A DNA stretch of 64,000 nt, taken from contig NZ_JODR01000013.1 in the NCBI RefSeq assembly GCF_000725885.1, positions 1-64,000 on the forward strand, in the 5' to 3' direction. Shown here in pieces: positions 43,219 to 51,881 of this stretch (its first letter is position 1; every line of letters begins with the position of its first letter). The translations under genes and the position numbers were made by a program. The notes below the pieces were generated by a model. The model searched no databases, was not told the origin of the DNA, and saw nothing but the letters and a program-made list of their open reading frames with translations. Source of the stretch: Streptomyces albus subsp. albus. GTDB lineage: Bacteria; Actinomycetota; Actinomycetes; Streptomycetales; Streptomycetaceae.

Positions 43219-46200
43219 TCAGCCGGCCTGCCGGGACTGGCCGGTGCCCTTGGTGGCGTCCAGGGCGTAGACGCAGCGGTCCTTGCTGCACGCGTACACC
43301 ACGCCGGCCACCACCACCGGTGAGCCGGTGATCTCCCCGCCGGTGGCGAGCTTCCAGCGCAACTGGCCGCCCACCGCGTCCACGGTGTACAGACAGTGGT
43401 CGGCCGAGCCGAAGTGCACCCGGCCGTCGGCGACCACGGGTGCGCCCACCACGTCGGCGCCGGTGGCGAACCGCCAGCGCGGGGTGCCGCTGACCGCGTC
43501 CAGGGTGTAGACGGCGCCGCCGCTGCCCAGGTGGACGAGGCCGTCCGCGGTGACGACCGGTTCCGTGGAGTGGCGGGCCTCGGTGGCGATCCGCCAGCGG
43601 TCGTTGCCGTTGCCCGAGTCGAGCGCGTAGACCGTGCCCAGATAGTCGGCCAGGTAGACGCCGCCGCCGGTCACCCCGGGGCCGGGCACGAACGCCGGCG
43701 GGGACAGGAAGGCGGCCGGCGCGTCGAACCGCCACCGCTCCCGCCCGGTGGCCGCGTCCAGCGCGAACACCCGGGAGCCGGCGCACACGTAGACCGAACC
43801 GTCCTCGGCCGCCGTCACCCGCACCGGCACCCCGCCGGTCGCCGCGGCGTCACCCACCGGGTACGACCACCGCTCGGTGCCGGTGCGCGCCTCGAAGACG
43901 TACAGCCTCCCGTCCGCCCAGGTGTAGACGGCACCGTCCGCGATGACGGGCCCGCCCTCCGGCGTCTCGAAGTCGGCCTGGGCGCCGGTGAGGTCCCACA
44001 GCTTCTCGCCGCTGGCCGCCTCCCACGCCTGGACGCCGCCGCCCCGGGTGCCGGTGACCACGGTGCCCCGGTCGACCTGGAGGGAGTAGACCCAGCCGTC
44101 GGTGGCCAGCCGCCAGCGCTCGGAGCCGTCCGCGGCGTCCAGGGCGTAGAGGCTGGGCCCGTCGGAGGCGTGCACCCGGCCGCCGGAGACGGCCATCGAC
44201 CAGGCGACCTCCCGCGTCTTGAACTGCCGGCGCCCGCTGGCCACGTCCAGCGCGTGCACCTCGAACGAGGTGACGTACACCAGATCGTCGGCCACCACCG
44301 GGGAGCCCCACACGTCGTTCGACATCCGGAACCGCCACGGCCGCCAGCGCTGCGCCCCGCCGGTCTGCCCGCCGCCGGTGGGACGGGCGGAGGGTGCCGG
44401 TCCGGGCGGCGGCGCCGGTGCCCCCGCCGACTGCGGCGACGGCGCCGACACCGGCGCGGGCGGGACGGAGGGGGGCTGCTGGAGCGGGTGCGCACCGGGC
44501 GGCTGCCCGGCGCCGTGCTCGGCCGCGCCGGCGTGCCTCGGCCCGGGGGCGTACGGCGGGACGGACGGCGGTGCGGGCGGCACCGCGGGCGCGGCCTGGG
44601 AGGGTGCGGGGCCGGGCGGCGGTGTGGGCCCCGCCTGCGGCGGAAGGTGCGGGTACGGCTGCGCGTACGAGGCGGGCGGGGCGCCGTCGGGGGAGCCCTC
44701 GGGCGGGCGGACCCAGCCGGTGGAGGGGTTGGTGCCGGTGTCCCGCCCGGTCTCGTCGGGGCGGCGCGGCCCGGGTCCGATCGGCACCTGCGCGCCGGGG
44801 AGCTGGACGGGGCCCGCCTCGGCGCCGGGTGGCTGCGCGGGCGGCCGGGAGACCACGGGAGCCGCACCGGCACCGTCGCGGCCCGTACCGTCGCGGCCGG
44901 CGCCGGAGGGGCCCGCCTCGGCGGAGCCCGCGCCCGAGGGGCCCGCCTGGGCGCCTCCCGCGCGGGGCCCCGGCGGAATGCCCTGGTCCCAGTCGGCGCC
45001 ACCGCCCGCCCCGGAGCCGTGCCGCGCCGCGCCAGGACCGGCCGACGCCGCACCCTGGGCGGCCGGACCGGGGGTGAAGGCCGCGGCGTTCCCGGAAGCC
45101 GCGCCGTTCCCGGCGGCGGCCCCGCTCCCGGAGGCACCGCTCCCGGAGGCGGCGGCACCCGGACCGGCGGCCTGCGCCCACGCCGGGGCGCCCGCCTGCG
45201 GGCCGGGGGCCTGCGCACCCGGTCCGGCGGAGCCGCCCGCGGCTCGCGCACCGACCGCGGGCGGGCCACCGGGGCCGACCGGCGCCGACGGCGAGCCGCC
45301 CGGGGCGCTGCCCGCACCGACGGCGGCGGGCTCGTTCCCGGCCGCGGCGGCGCCGTCCCCGGACCCGGCGGCCTCCCGGCGACGCAGGGAACGGCCGCCG
45401 CGACGGCGTTCGATCAGGGAGACGGCCGTGGAGGGCAGCCAGGCGGACACCGTGCCGCTGTCGTCGCTGCCCGCGCCGAACAGGTGCGGGGCGAGCTGGG
45501 CCTGGAGGTCGGCGGGCGTGGGCCGCTCCTCCGGGTTCATCCGCATGCAGGACTCGATCAGCCCGTGCAGCTCGTCCGGCAGCCCCTCCAGGTCCGGGCC
45601 CTCGCGCAGCAGCATGAAGACGGTCTCCACCGGGTTGGCGCCGTGGAAGGGCGCATGCCCGGTGGCGGCGAACACCAGGGTCGAGGCGAGGGAGAACACA
45701 TCGCTGGCGCCGGTGACGCTGCGGGAGTCGCGCGCCTGCTCGGGCGACATGTAGGCGGGGGTGCCCACGGCGACGTTGGTCATCGTCAGCCGGGTGTTGG
45801 AGACGCCCGAGGCGATACCGAAGTCGATCACCCGCGGCCCGTCCTCGACGACCAGCACGTTGGACGGCTTCAGATCGCGGTGCACCAGGCCCGCGCCGTG
45901 GATGGACTGGAGCGCCTCGGCGACCCCCGCCGCCAGCCAGCGCACCGCCTGCACCGGCAGCGGTCCGCACTCGGTGACTATCTCCTCCAACGACGGGGAG
46001 GGCACGTACGCGGTGGCCAGCCACGGGATGGCGGCGCGCGGATCGGCGTCCACCACGGCGGCGGTGTAGAAGCCGCTGACCGCGCGCGCCGCCTCGACCT
46101 CACGGGTGAAGCGCACCCGGAAGAGCTGGTCCTCGGCCAGTTCCGTGCGGACCGTCTTGATCGCGACGCGGCGGCCGGAGGCCGAACGTGCCAGGTAGAC

Positions 46201-46287
46201 CAGCCCCATACCGCCGGAACCGAGACGGCCCAGCACCTCGAACGGGCCGATCCGCCGCGGATCGTGCTGTGTAAGCTGCTCCACCAC
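43219..46287 (-). CDS. afsK: AfsK-type Ser/Thr protein kinase with PQQ-like beta-propeller
   Basis: 1022 residues from GTG 46287; a GTG at 46299 sits directly against GGGGAG and is a poorer start. The kinase domain spans residues ~10-270: glycine loop GRLGSGGMGLVY, Lys44, catalytic HRDLKPSN (Asp138), DFG (Asp155) and activation loop VGTPAYMSPEQ. A disordered Pro/Ala/Gly linker of ~370 residues follows. The C-terminus (~640-1022) has repeats such as LDAADGSERWRL and LDAATGRERWRF, forming a PQQ-like propeller. No membrane segment is present. AfsK phosphorylates AfsR, encoded 9 kb away. AfsK of S. coelicolor is shorter, mainly in the linker. Confidence 0.88.
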   Translation of the reverse strand: MVEQLTQHDPRRIGPFEVLGRLGSGGMGLVYLARSASGRRVAIKTVRTELAEDQLFRVRFTREVEAARAVSGFYTAAVVDADPRAAIPWLATAYVPSPSLEEIVTECGPLPVQAVRWLAAGVAEALQSIHGAGLVHRDLKPSNVLVVEDGPRVIDFGIASGVSNTRLTMTNVAVGTPAYMSPEQARDSRSVTGASDVFSLASTLVFAATGHAPFHGANPVETVFMLLREGPDLEGLPDELHGLIESCMRMNPEERPTPADLQAQLAPHLFGAGSDDSGTVSAWLPSTAVSLIERRRGGRSLRRREAAGSGDGAAAAGNEPAAVGAGSAPGGSPSAPVGPGGPPAVGARAAGGSAGPGAQAPGPQAGAPAWAQAAGPGAAASGSGASGSGAAAGNGAASGNAAAFTPGPAAQGAASAGPGAARHGSGAGGGADWDQGIPPGPRAGGAQAGPSGAGSAEAGPSGAGRDGTGRDGAGAAPVVSRPPAQPPGAEAGPVQLPGAQVPIGPGPRRPDETGRDTGTNPSTGWVRPPEGSPDGAPPASYAQPYPHLPPQAGPTPPPGPAPSQAAPAVPPAPPSVPPYAPGPRHAGAAEHGAGQPPGAHPLQQPPSVPPAPVSAPSPQSAGAPAPPPGPAPSARPTGGGQTGGAQRWRPWRFRMSNDVWGSPVVADDLVYVTSFEVHALDVASGRRQFKTREVAWSMAVSGGRVHASDGPSLYALDAADGSERWRLATDGWVYSLQVDRGTVVTGTRGGGVQAWEAASGEKLWDLTGAQADFETPEGGPVIADGAVYTWADGRLYVFEARTGTERWSYPVGDAAATGGVPVRVTAAEDGSVYVCAGSRVFALDAATGRERWRFDAPAAFLSPPAFVPGPGVTGGGVYLADYLGTVYALDSGNGNDRWRIATEARHSTEPVVTADGLVHLGSGGAVYTLDAVSGTPRWRFATGADVVGAPVVADGRVHFGSADHCLYTVDAVGGQLRWKLATGGEITGSPVVVAGVVYACSKDRCVYALDATKGTGQSRQAG

Positions 46288-46593
46288 TTGTCCTGCCACC
46301 TCCCCGTAGGGGCCGTAAAATCTGCCCGCTCCCGCCCCGTGCAGCCTCTCACTGCCGTGCCGGACCCGGCGGTCCGGACGCCGATTCTTCCTGGCGAAGG
46401 CGCCGGTTGCGAACCCGGGGGCGGCACGTACGTGTCTTCGTGCTCCGACAAAGGCGGGTATGACCGGGCCCTACCGGCATGATCGGCTGGTCGCCCCTCA
46501 CCCCAATTGCCCCTCCCCCGCCTCCCGGAGCGGGCACACCCCATTTGCCCGCGGACGAATCGCGGGCCGATCACCCCTCGGTAAGCTGACGGC

Positions 46594-47241
46594 ATGACAG
46601 GACAAGTTCGAACCGTCGACGGCCGGGTGGCCGGACGCCGCGGTCAAGCGACGCGGCAGAAGCTGCTCGACTGCCTCAGCGAGATGCTCAGCTCGTCGCC
46701 GTACCGCGATGTCAAGGTCATCGACGTCGCACGGAGAGCGGGCACGTCCCCGGCGACCTTCTACCAGTACTTCCCCGACGTCGAGGGCGCCGTTCTGGAG
46801 ATCGCCGAGTCCATGGCCAAGGAGGGCGCCTCCCTCACCGAGCTGGTGGCCGGCCGGTCCTGGACGGGCAAGGCCGCCTGGCAGACGGCCGAGGACCTGG
46901 TCGAGGGCTTCTTGGCCTTCTGGCGCAAGAACGACGCGATCCTGCGCGTGGTGGACCTGGGCGCGGCCGAGGGCGACAAGCGGTTCTACAAGATCCGCAT
47001 GAAGATCCTCAACTCGGTCAACAACTCGCTGGCCGACGCGATCAAGGATCTCCAGTCCCGGGGCCGGGTCGGCAAGGAGGTCAACGCCGCCGCCGTCGCG
47101 GGCTCCCTCGTCGCCATGCTGGCCTCCGTCGCGGGCCACCAGAAGGGGTTCCAGAGCTGGGGCGTCAAGCAGTCGGAGCTCAAGCCGAGCCTGGCGCTGC
47201 TCGTCCACCTCGGTGTCACGGGCAAGAAGCCCACCAAGTGA
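46594..47241 (+). CDS. TetR-family regulator, conserved neighbour of afsK
   Basis: 215 residues. The helix-turn-helix is at residues ~18-65 (GQATRQKLLDCLSEMLSSSP, VIDVARRAGTSPATFYQYFP). The long C-terminal domain includes FLAFWRKNDAILRVVDLGAA. It is divergent from afsK and is, as I recall, a conserved afsK neighbour in Streptomyces. It lies amid the catabolic genes and is the only TetR in 41.4-63 kb. A weak half-matching box (CTGACGGCATGACAG, 46582-46596) overlaps its start codon. It could be the regulator of the box regulon, but this is a guess. Confidence 0.88.
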   Translation: MTGQVRTVDGRVAGRRGQATRQKLLDCLSEMLSSSPYRDVKVIDVARRAGTSPATFYQYFPDVEGAVLEIAESMAKEGASLTELVAGRSWTGKAAWQTAEDLVEGFLAFWRKNDAILRVVDLGAAEGDKRFYKIRMKILNSVNNSLADAIKDLQSRGRVGKEVNAAAVAGSLVAMLASVAGHQKGFQSWGVKQSELKPSLALLVHLGVTGKKPTK

Positions 47242-47479
47242 TCCCGTAATCCCCCCAGGTATCCCGCGCCGCCCGGACGGCACCGTCGGCTCGTCCGCGC
47301 AACGCGCCCCGTGCGCACCGCGTTCTTCGTGCGCACCACCGCAGTACCAGCGCGTACCCGGACCGCGACAGTGCGTCCAGGACACTCTTCCGCGCCACTC
47401 CCCCCGCCGTTCCCCGCGCCGCTCTCCGCGCCGCTCCAGGCGCCCCCGCCGCCATGACGGGCCCGGCCCCGCGCGGCGG

Positions 47480-47989
47480 TCAGTCCCCGGCCCGCTCCTC
47501 CAGACGGAAGACCCGTATCCGCCGGTCGATCCGCGCCTGGTAGACCTCGTACGGCGGCCAGAACCGCACCAGCTCCCGCCACGCCTCCGCGCGCTCCTCC
47601 CCCTCCAGCAGCCGTGCCCGCACCGGGATGTCCCTGCCCCGGTAGACGATCCGCGCCTCCGGGTGCCTGCGCAGGTTCGCCGTCCAGCCCGGATGCTCAC
47701 GCTTGCCGAAGTTGCTGCCGATCAGCAGCCAGCTCCCCCGTTCCGGCTCCGGCATGCACGCCAGCGGTGTGCGCCGCGGCTCGCCGCTCCGCGCCCCGGT
47801 CGAGGTCAGCACCACGCCGGGCAGCATCCGGGTGCTGAGCATCGTCCGCCCGCCGGACAGCCGGTGGACGGCCCGGTCGAGCACGGGGATCACATGCGGG
47901 GCGACCCGTGCGAACGTCCTGGTGGACGAGATCCGCTGGACGGCTGCCCGTCCGTTGCTCCTGGTCACCCGTCCGTCCCTCCTGGCCAT
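47480..47989 (-). CDS. Nitroreductase-family deazaflavin (F420)-dependent oxidoreductase
   Basis: 169 residues. It has the split-barrel DDN/FDOR-A pattern: VVLTSTGARSGEPRRTPLA and SWLLIGSNFGKREHPGWTAN, then LRRHPEARIVYRGRDIPVRA. In mycobacteria such enzymes use F420H2 to reduce enones, quinones or nitro groups. Its ATG overlaps the acyl-CoA dehydrogenase stop by one base, so the two genes form an operon under box F. This supports F420 use in the pathway. Confidence 0.92.
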   Translation of the reverse strand: MARRDGRVTRSNGRAAVQRISSTRTFARVAPHVIPVLDRAVHRLSGGRTMLSTRMLPGVVLTSTGARSGEPRRTPLACMPEPERGSWLLIGSNFGKREHPGWTANLRRHPEARIVYRGRDIPVRARLLEGEERAEAWRELVRFWPPYEVYQARIDRRIRVFRLEERAGD

Positions 47990-49551
47990 CAGACCGCGAC
48001 CGCCTCTCCGTCCCGCCGCTCGGACGCGCGCCGGGTACGGGGCGCGAACAGTCCCGCCCGTGCGGCGGCGCGGGCCCGCAGCAGATGGGCGGGCCCGAAG
48101 AGCAGCGTGTCACCCGCCGCACGCTTGAAGGCGAGGTGCGCGGGGTGCTCCCAGGTGAAGCCCACACCGCCGTGCAGCTGCACCGTCTCGGCCGTGGCCG
48201 AGCGCAGCGCCTCCAGCGCCTGGGCGAGCGCCAGCGGCCCGTCCACCGGCGCCTCGCCGGGCCCGCCTCCTGCCGGACCCGGGCGGCCGGGCCCGGCGCC
48301 GTTCGCTCTTCCTTCCGCCGGGTTCGCCCGGTCCACCCCGTTCACCCGGCCCTCCGGGACGGCGGCGGGCCCGTCCCCCGGGGACGCCGGAAGGGCGGAG
48401 GACAGCGGGGGCGCCGTCTCCGCGCGAGCGGCGGCCTCGGTGCCCGCCGCCCAGGCCGCGTAGTACGCCGCCGAGCGTGCCGCCTCCACCCGCACGTAGA
48501 CGTCCGCCAGCCGGTGCCGTACCGCCTGGAAGGAACCGATGGGCCTGCCGAACTGGTGGCGCACGCCCACGTAGGCGACCGTGCGCCGCAGCGCGCCGTC
48601 GGCGGCGCCCACCGCCTCCGCCGCCAGCACGGCGGCCACCCCGGGGCCCACCGCGGCCAGCGCCGGGCCCGCGTCGTCCTCGGGCGGTCCCAGCGGCTCG
48701 GCGGGCACGTCCCGCAGTTCGAGGCGGGCGACGGGCCGCGTCTCGTCCAGCGCCGTCTGCCGGATCCGGGTCAGCCCCGGCGCGTCGGCGGTGACGAGGA
48801 AGAGGACGGTGCGGCTGCGGGCGAAGCCGCCGGTGTGCGCGGCGACGAGCAGCAGCCCGGCCGTGTGCCCGCACAGCACCTGGCCCACCTCCCCGTACAG
48901 CCGCCAGCCCCCGTCCGCCGGCCGCGCCTGGATCCCGCCGGCCCGGCCGCCTCCCGCCCAGCTTCCGCCGGAACCGTCGGCACCCCGCCCGTCGGCGCCG
49001 AACCCGGTGGCGGCAAGTCCCGTGGCGCCGAACCCGCCCTCCTGGGTCCCCCGTCCGTGGCGCCCGCCGCTGATGCCCGTCCACGGGGCCTGGCCCGTGC
49101 CGTTGCCGGTGACGTCACCGTCACCGTCCCCGGTGCCGGTGAGGCCGAGGGCCGAGGTGAGGGTGCCGGCCGGGACGGCGAGCGTGGCGGTCAGCTCTCC
49201 CCGGGCCAGGGCGGGCAGCAGCCGGTCGCGCTGCCTGCGGGTGCCCAGCGCGTGCAGCAGGGACGCCGCCAGTACGGCGGTCGGCAGCAGGGGGGAGGGC
49301 AGCAGGGCGCGGCCCGCCTCCTCGGCCGCCAGCGCCAGTTCGAGAGTGCCGCAGCCGGCGCCGCCGTACGCCTCGGGGAGGGCAAGTCCGGGCAGCCCCA
49401 GTTCGTGCGCGAGGGTGTGCCACAGGGCGGTGTCGTAGCCCTGCGGGGCCAGGACCGCGGCCCGTACGTCCTCGGGAGTGCAGCGCCGGGCGAGCACGTC
49501 CCGCACGGTGCGGCGTATCCCGTCCTGTTCCTCGGTGAACGCGGTGTCCAT
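47989..49551 (-). CDS. Acyl-CoA dehydrogenase with two low-complexity insertions
   Basis: 520 residues against ~380 usual. The N-terminal helical domain (FTEEQDGIRRTVRDVLARRC, LGLPGLALPEAYGGAGCG) and the C-terminal domain (HQFGRPIGSFQAVRHRLADV, TVQLHGGVGFTWEHPAHL) are intact. Gly/Thr-rich (~residues 133-210) and Pro/Gly-rich (~390-440) inserts interrupt the loops. The family forms alpha,beta-unsaturated acyl-CoA using FAD. The C-terminal motif resembles mycobacterial FadE/ChsE subunits, which often work as heteromers; no second subunit is present here. It is the first gene of an operon with the deazaflavin oxidoreductase. Confidence 0.88.
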   Translation of the reverse strand: MDTAFTEEQDGIRRTVRDVLARRCTPEDVRAAVLAPQGYDTALWHTLAHELGLPGLALPEAYGGAGCGTLELALAAEEAGRALLPSPLLPTAVLAASLLHALGTRRQRDRLLPALARGELTATLAVPAGTLTSALGLTGTGDGDGDVTGNGTGQAPWTGISGGRHGRGTQEGGFGATGLAATGFGADGRGADGSGGSWAGGGRAGGIQARPADGGWRLYGEVGQVLCGHTAGLLLVAAHTGGFARSRTVLFLVTADAPGLTRIRQTALDETRPVARLELRDVPAEPLGPPEDDAGPALAAVGPGVAAVLAAEAVGAADGALRRTVAYVGVRHQFGRPIGSFQAVRHRLADVYVRVEAARSAAYYAAWAAGTEAAARAETAPPLSSALPASPGDGPAAVPEGRVNGVDRANPAEGRANGAGPGRPGPAGGGPGEAPVDGPLALAQALEALRSATAETVQLHGGVGFTWEHPAHLAFKRAAGDTLLFGPAHLLRARAAARAGLFAPRTRRASERRDGEAVAV

Positions 49552-49589
49552 CGGCGGCGCCCCCTCGGCACTGACGGTGACTGCGACAT

Positions 49590-49604
49590 CTGACGGCTCG
49601 TCAT
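49590..49604. promoter_or_regulatory. Regulon box F (CTGACGGCTCGTCAT)
   Basis: One mismatch to the consensus at the final base; symmetric outer bases (AT...AT) extend it. It lies 38 bases upstream of the acyl-CoA dehydrogenase start at 49551. Confidence 0.7.
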
Positions 49605-49675
49605 ATTAGGCAGGCCGCACGCCGATGCCCAGAGGGCCGCACCGCCTGATCCGCCCCCTCCCCGGCCGTCCATAA

Positions 49676-49690
49676 CTGATGTACCGTCAG
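49676..49690. promoter_or_regulatory. Regulon box G (CTGATGTACCGTCAG)
   Basis: One mismatch in the left arm (GAT for GAC). It ends 4 bases before the thiolase-like start at 49695, so bound protein would block initiation directly. Boxes F and G are 86 bases apart in the divergent region. Confidence 0.7.
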
Positions 49691-49694
49691 ATTC

Positions 49695-50894
49695 ATGCCG
49701 TCTGCCAGCAGCACACACCGCTCCATGGGCGGCGGACGCCGCGTCGCGGTCGCCGGAGTCGCGCTCTCCGACGTGGGACGGGTCGACTCGGCGACGCCGT
49801 ACGCCCTGCACGCCCAGGCGGCCCGCCGCGCCCTGGCCGACGCCGGCATCGACCGCTCCCGCGTGGACGGCCTCGCCTCCGCCGGACTGGGCACCCTCGC
49901 CCCCGTCGAGATCGCCGACTACCTGGGGCTGCGGCCCACCTGGGTGGACTCCACCTCGGTGGGCGGCGCCACCTGGGAGGTGATGGCCGCGCACGCCGCC
50001 GACGCGATAGCCCAGGGCCACGCCGAAGCGGTACTGCTCGTCTACGGCTCCACCGCACGGGCCGACCTCAAGGCGGGGCGCCGCACCGCCGACCTGTCGT
50101 TCGGGGCACGCGGCCCGCTCCAGTTCGAGGTCCCCTACGGGCACACCCTCATCGCCAAGTACGCGATGGCCGCCCGCCGCCACATGCACCAGTACGGCAC
50201 CACCCCCGAGCAGCTCGCGCAGGTCGCCGTACAGGCCCGCGCCAACGCCGCCGGCAACCCCGACGCCATGTACCGCGAACCGATCACCGTGGACGACGTC
50301 CTGTCCGGGCCCCTGGTCGCCGACCCGTTCACCAAACTGCACTGCTGCATCCGCTCGGACGGCGGCTGCGCCGTCCTGCTGGTGGCCGAGGACCTCGTAC
50401 CCGGCCTCGCGGCGCGCCCGGTGTGGATCCTCGGCGCGGGCACCGCCGTCTCGCACACCACGATGTCCGAGTGGGAGGACTTCACCGTCTCCCCCGCCGC
50501 CGTCTCCGGACGGTCCGCCTTCGCACGGGCCGGGGTCACCCCTGACGACATCGACCTGGCCGAGCTGTACGACGCCTTCACCTACATGACGCTGGTGACC
50601 CTGGAGGACCTGGGCTTCTGCGCCAAGGGCGAGGGCGGCGGCTTCGTCGAAGGGGGCCGGCTGCTGCGGGACGGCGCCCTCCCCGTCAACACGGACGGCG
50701 GCGGGCTGTCCGCCTGCCACCCGGGGATGCGCGGGCTGTTCCTGCTCGTCGAGGCCGTACGGCAACTCCGCGGCGAGGCCGGCGAGGAACGGCAGGTACG
50801 GCGGCGCGACGGCTCCCTGCCCGAGCTGGCCGTCGCCTCCGGCACCGGCGGCTGGTTCTGCTCCTCCGGCACCCTCGTCCTGGGCCGCGGCTGA
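49695..50894 (+). CDS. Second thiolase-fold lipid-transfer protein-like enzyme
   Basis: 399 residues from ATG 49695; ATG 49725 is an alternative. It has a thiolase fold: VAVAGVALSDVGRVDSATPY, ALADAGIDRSRVDGLASAGL, late LAELYDAFTYMTLVTLEDLG and NTDGGGLSACHPGMRG. At the usual nucleophile position the sequence reads SVGGATWEVMAAHA with no Cys, which argues against thiolysis and for an aldolase or transfer role with a DUF35 partner (one at 53557). The start lacks a ribosome binding site and sits against box G, suggesting a leaderless mRNA. Confidence 0.83.
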   Translation: MPSASSTHRSMGGGRRVAVAGVALSDVGRVDSATPYALHAQAARRALADAGIDRSRVDGLASAGLGTLAPVEIADYLGLRPTWVDSTSVGGATWEVMAAHAADAIAQGHAEAVLLVYGSTARADLKAGRRTADLSFGARGPLQFEVPYGHTLIAKYAMAARRHMHQYGTTPEQLAQVAVQARANAAGNPDAMYREPITVDDVLSGPLVADPFTKLHCCIRSDGGCAVLLVAEDLVPGLAARPVWILGAGTAVSHTTMSEWEDFTVSPAAVSGRSAFARAGVTPDDIDLAELYDAFTYMTLVTLEDLGFCAKGEGGGFVEGGRLLRDGALPVNTDGGGLSACHPGMRGLFLLVEAVRQLRGEAGEERQVRRRDGSLPELAVASGTGGWFCSSGTLVLGRG

Positions 50895-50920
50895 CCCGGG
50901 ACGGCCCCCGGGGCCCGGAC

Positions 50921-51409
50921 TCAGAACCGCTGGTACATGATGTGCAGGCCCACATAGCCGTGCCGGGGATGGCGGAACCCCTCCTCCAGCGTGGCGACAG
51001 TCTCGAAACCGAGCGACTTCCACAGGGCGACGGCCCGGGTGTTGGTCTCCACCACGGCGTTGAACTGCATGGCCCGGTAACCGGACGTGCGCGCCCAGTC
51101 CAGGACGTGCTCCCCCAGCGCCCGGCCCACCCCCTTGCCGCCGTGCTCCGGCGCGACCATGAAACTGGCGCTCGCGATGTGGGAGGCGCCGCCCATGTGG
51201 TTGGGGTTCATCTTGGCGGAGCCGAGCACTGTGCCCGCCTCGTCCACGGCCACCACGGTGCGGCCCGGCGGACTGAGCAGCCAGCTCTCACGGCCCGCGG
51301 CCTCGTCCATGTCCCGCGGATAGGTGTAGGTCTCGCCCGCGGCGACGATCGTGTGGAAGAAGGGCCAGATGGCGGGCCAGTCGGCGGCTGTCGCTTCACG
51401 AATCTGCAC
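50921..51409 (-). CDS. GNAT-family N-acetyltransferase
   Basis: 162 residues from GTG 51409 (GGGGGC upstream). It has the GNAT core: VQIREATAADWPAIWPFF, the acetyl-CoA loop FMVAPEHGGKGVGRALGEHV (Q/RxxGxG/A variant) and NTRAVALWKSLGFETVATLE. The substrate (amine of a small molecule or phosphinothricin-like compound) is unknown. It is convergent with the thiolase-like gene and has no regulon box. Confidence 0.9.
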   Translation of the reverse strand: MQIREATAADWPAIWPFFHTIVAAGETYTYPRDMDEAAGRESWLLSPPGRTVVAVDEAGTVLGSAKMNPNHMGGASHIASASFMVAPEHGGKGVGRALGEHVLDWARTSGYRAMQFNAVVETNTRAVALWKSLGFETVATLEEGFRHPRHGYVGLHIMYQRF

Positions 51410-51586
51410 GCCCCCAGCTTGCCGCGCCACCCTGCCGGGCACCAGCGCCTGTCCGTGCCCCGGGCACGAGGGGGTACGCGGCTCCTCTGCCGTTCCGGCA
51501 GGGAGCAGGAGGGCACACGCGGCAAGCCGCAGAAAGTCGACGGCCTCTTCCGCCGATGCGACGCCCCCTCGGCCGCCCGAACGCCC

Positions 51587-51790
51587 TCATGCTTCCGCAT
51601 GGTCTTCCCTCAGGTGCGCACGGAGCATGACGTTGACGTCCGACACCTTCGAGTAGTCCCCCACCGACCGTGCGTTGGCCCGGGTCACGGCGAAGCCGAG
51701 ACATTCCCGGCAGCTTGCCACGGGCTCCGGCTCCCGGCCCGGTGCCGTCAGGTGAACCGGCCCCGTGATCGTCGTCTTCGGTGTGCTCAT
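51587..51790 (-). CDS. Small conserved hypothetical protein (67 aa)
   Basis: ATG 51790 follows GGGAGG. The sequence contains a Cys pair (VASCRECLGFAVTRANARS) and ends with VNVMLRAHLREDHAEA. Its place downstream of an XRE/DUF6879 module and the CxxC suggest a small accessory protein, as often seen beside such regulators in Streptomyces. Function is not recognised. Confidence 0.7.
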   Translation of the reverse strand: MSTPKTTITGPVHLTAPGREPEPVASCRECLGFAVTRANARSVGDYSKVSDVNVMLRAHLREDHAEA

Positions 51791-51881
51791 TCCCCACGGC
51801 CTCCCGCACTTCGTAGTTGCCGAAGCATCGTCCCGTGGCGTGCGCGTCGCCCCGCGCTTCATGCACGTTGTGGACTGAAGT

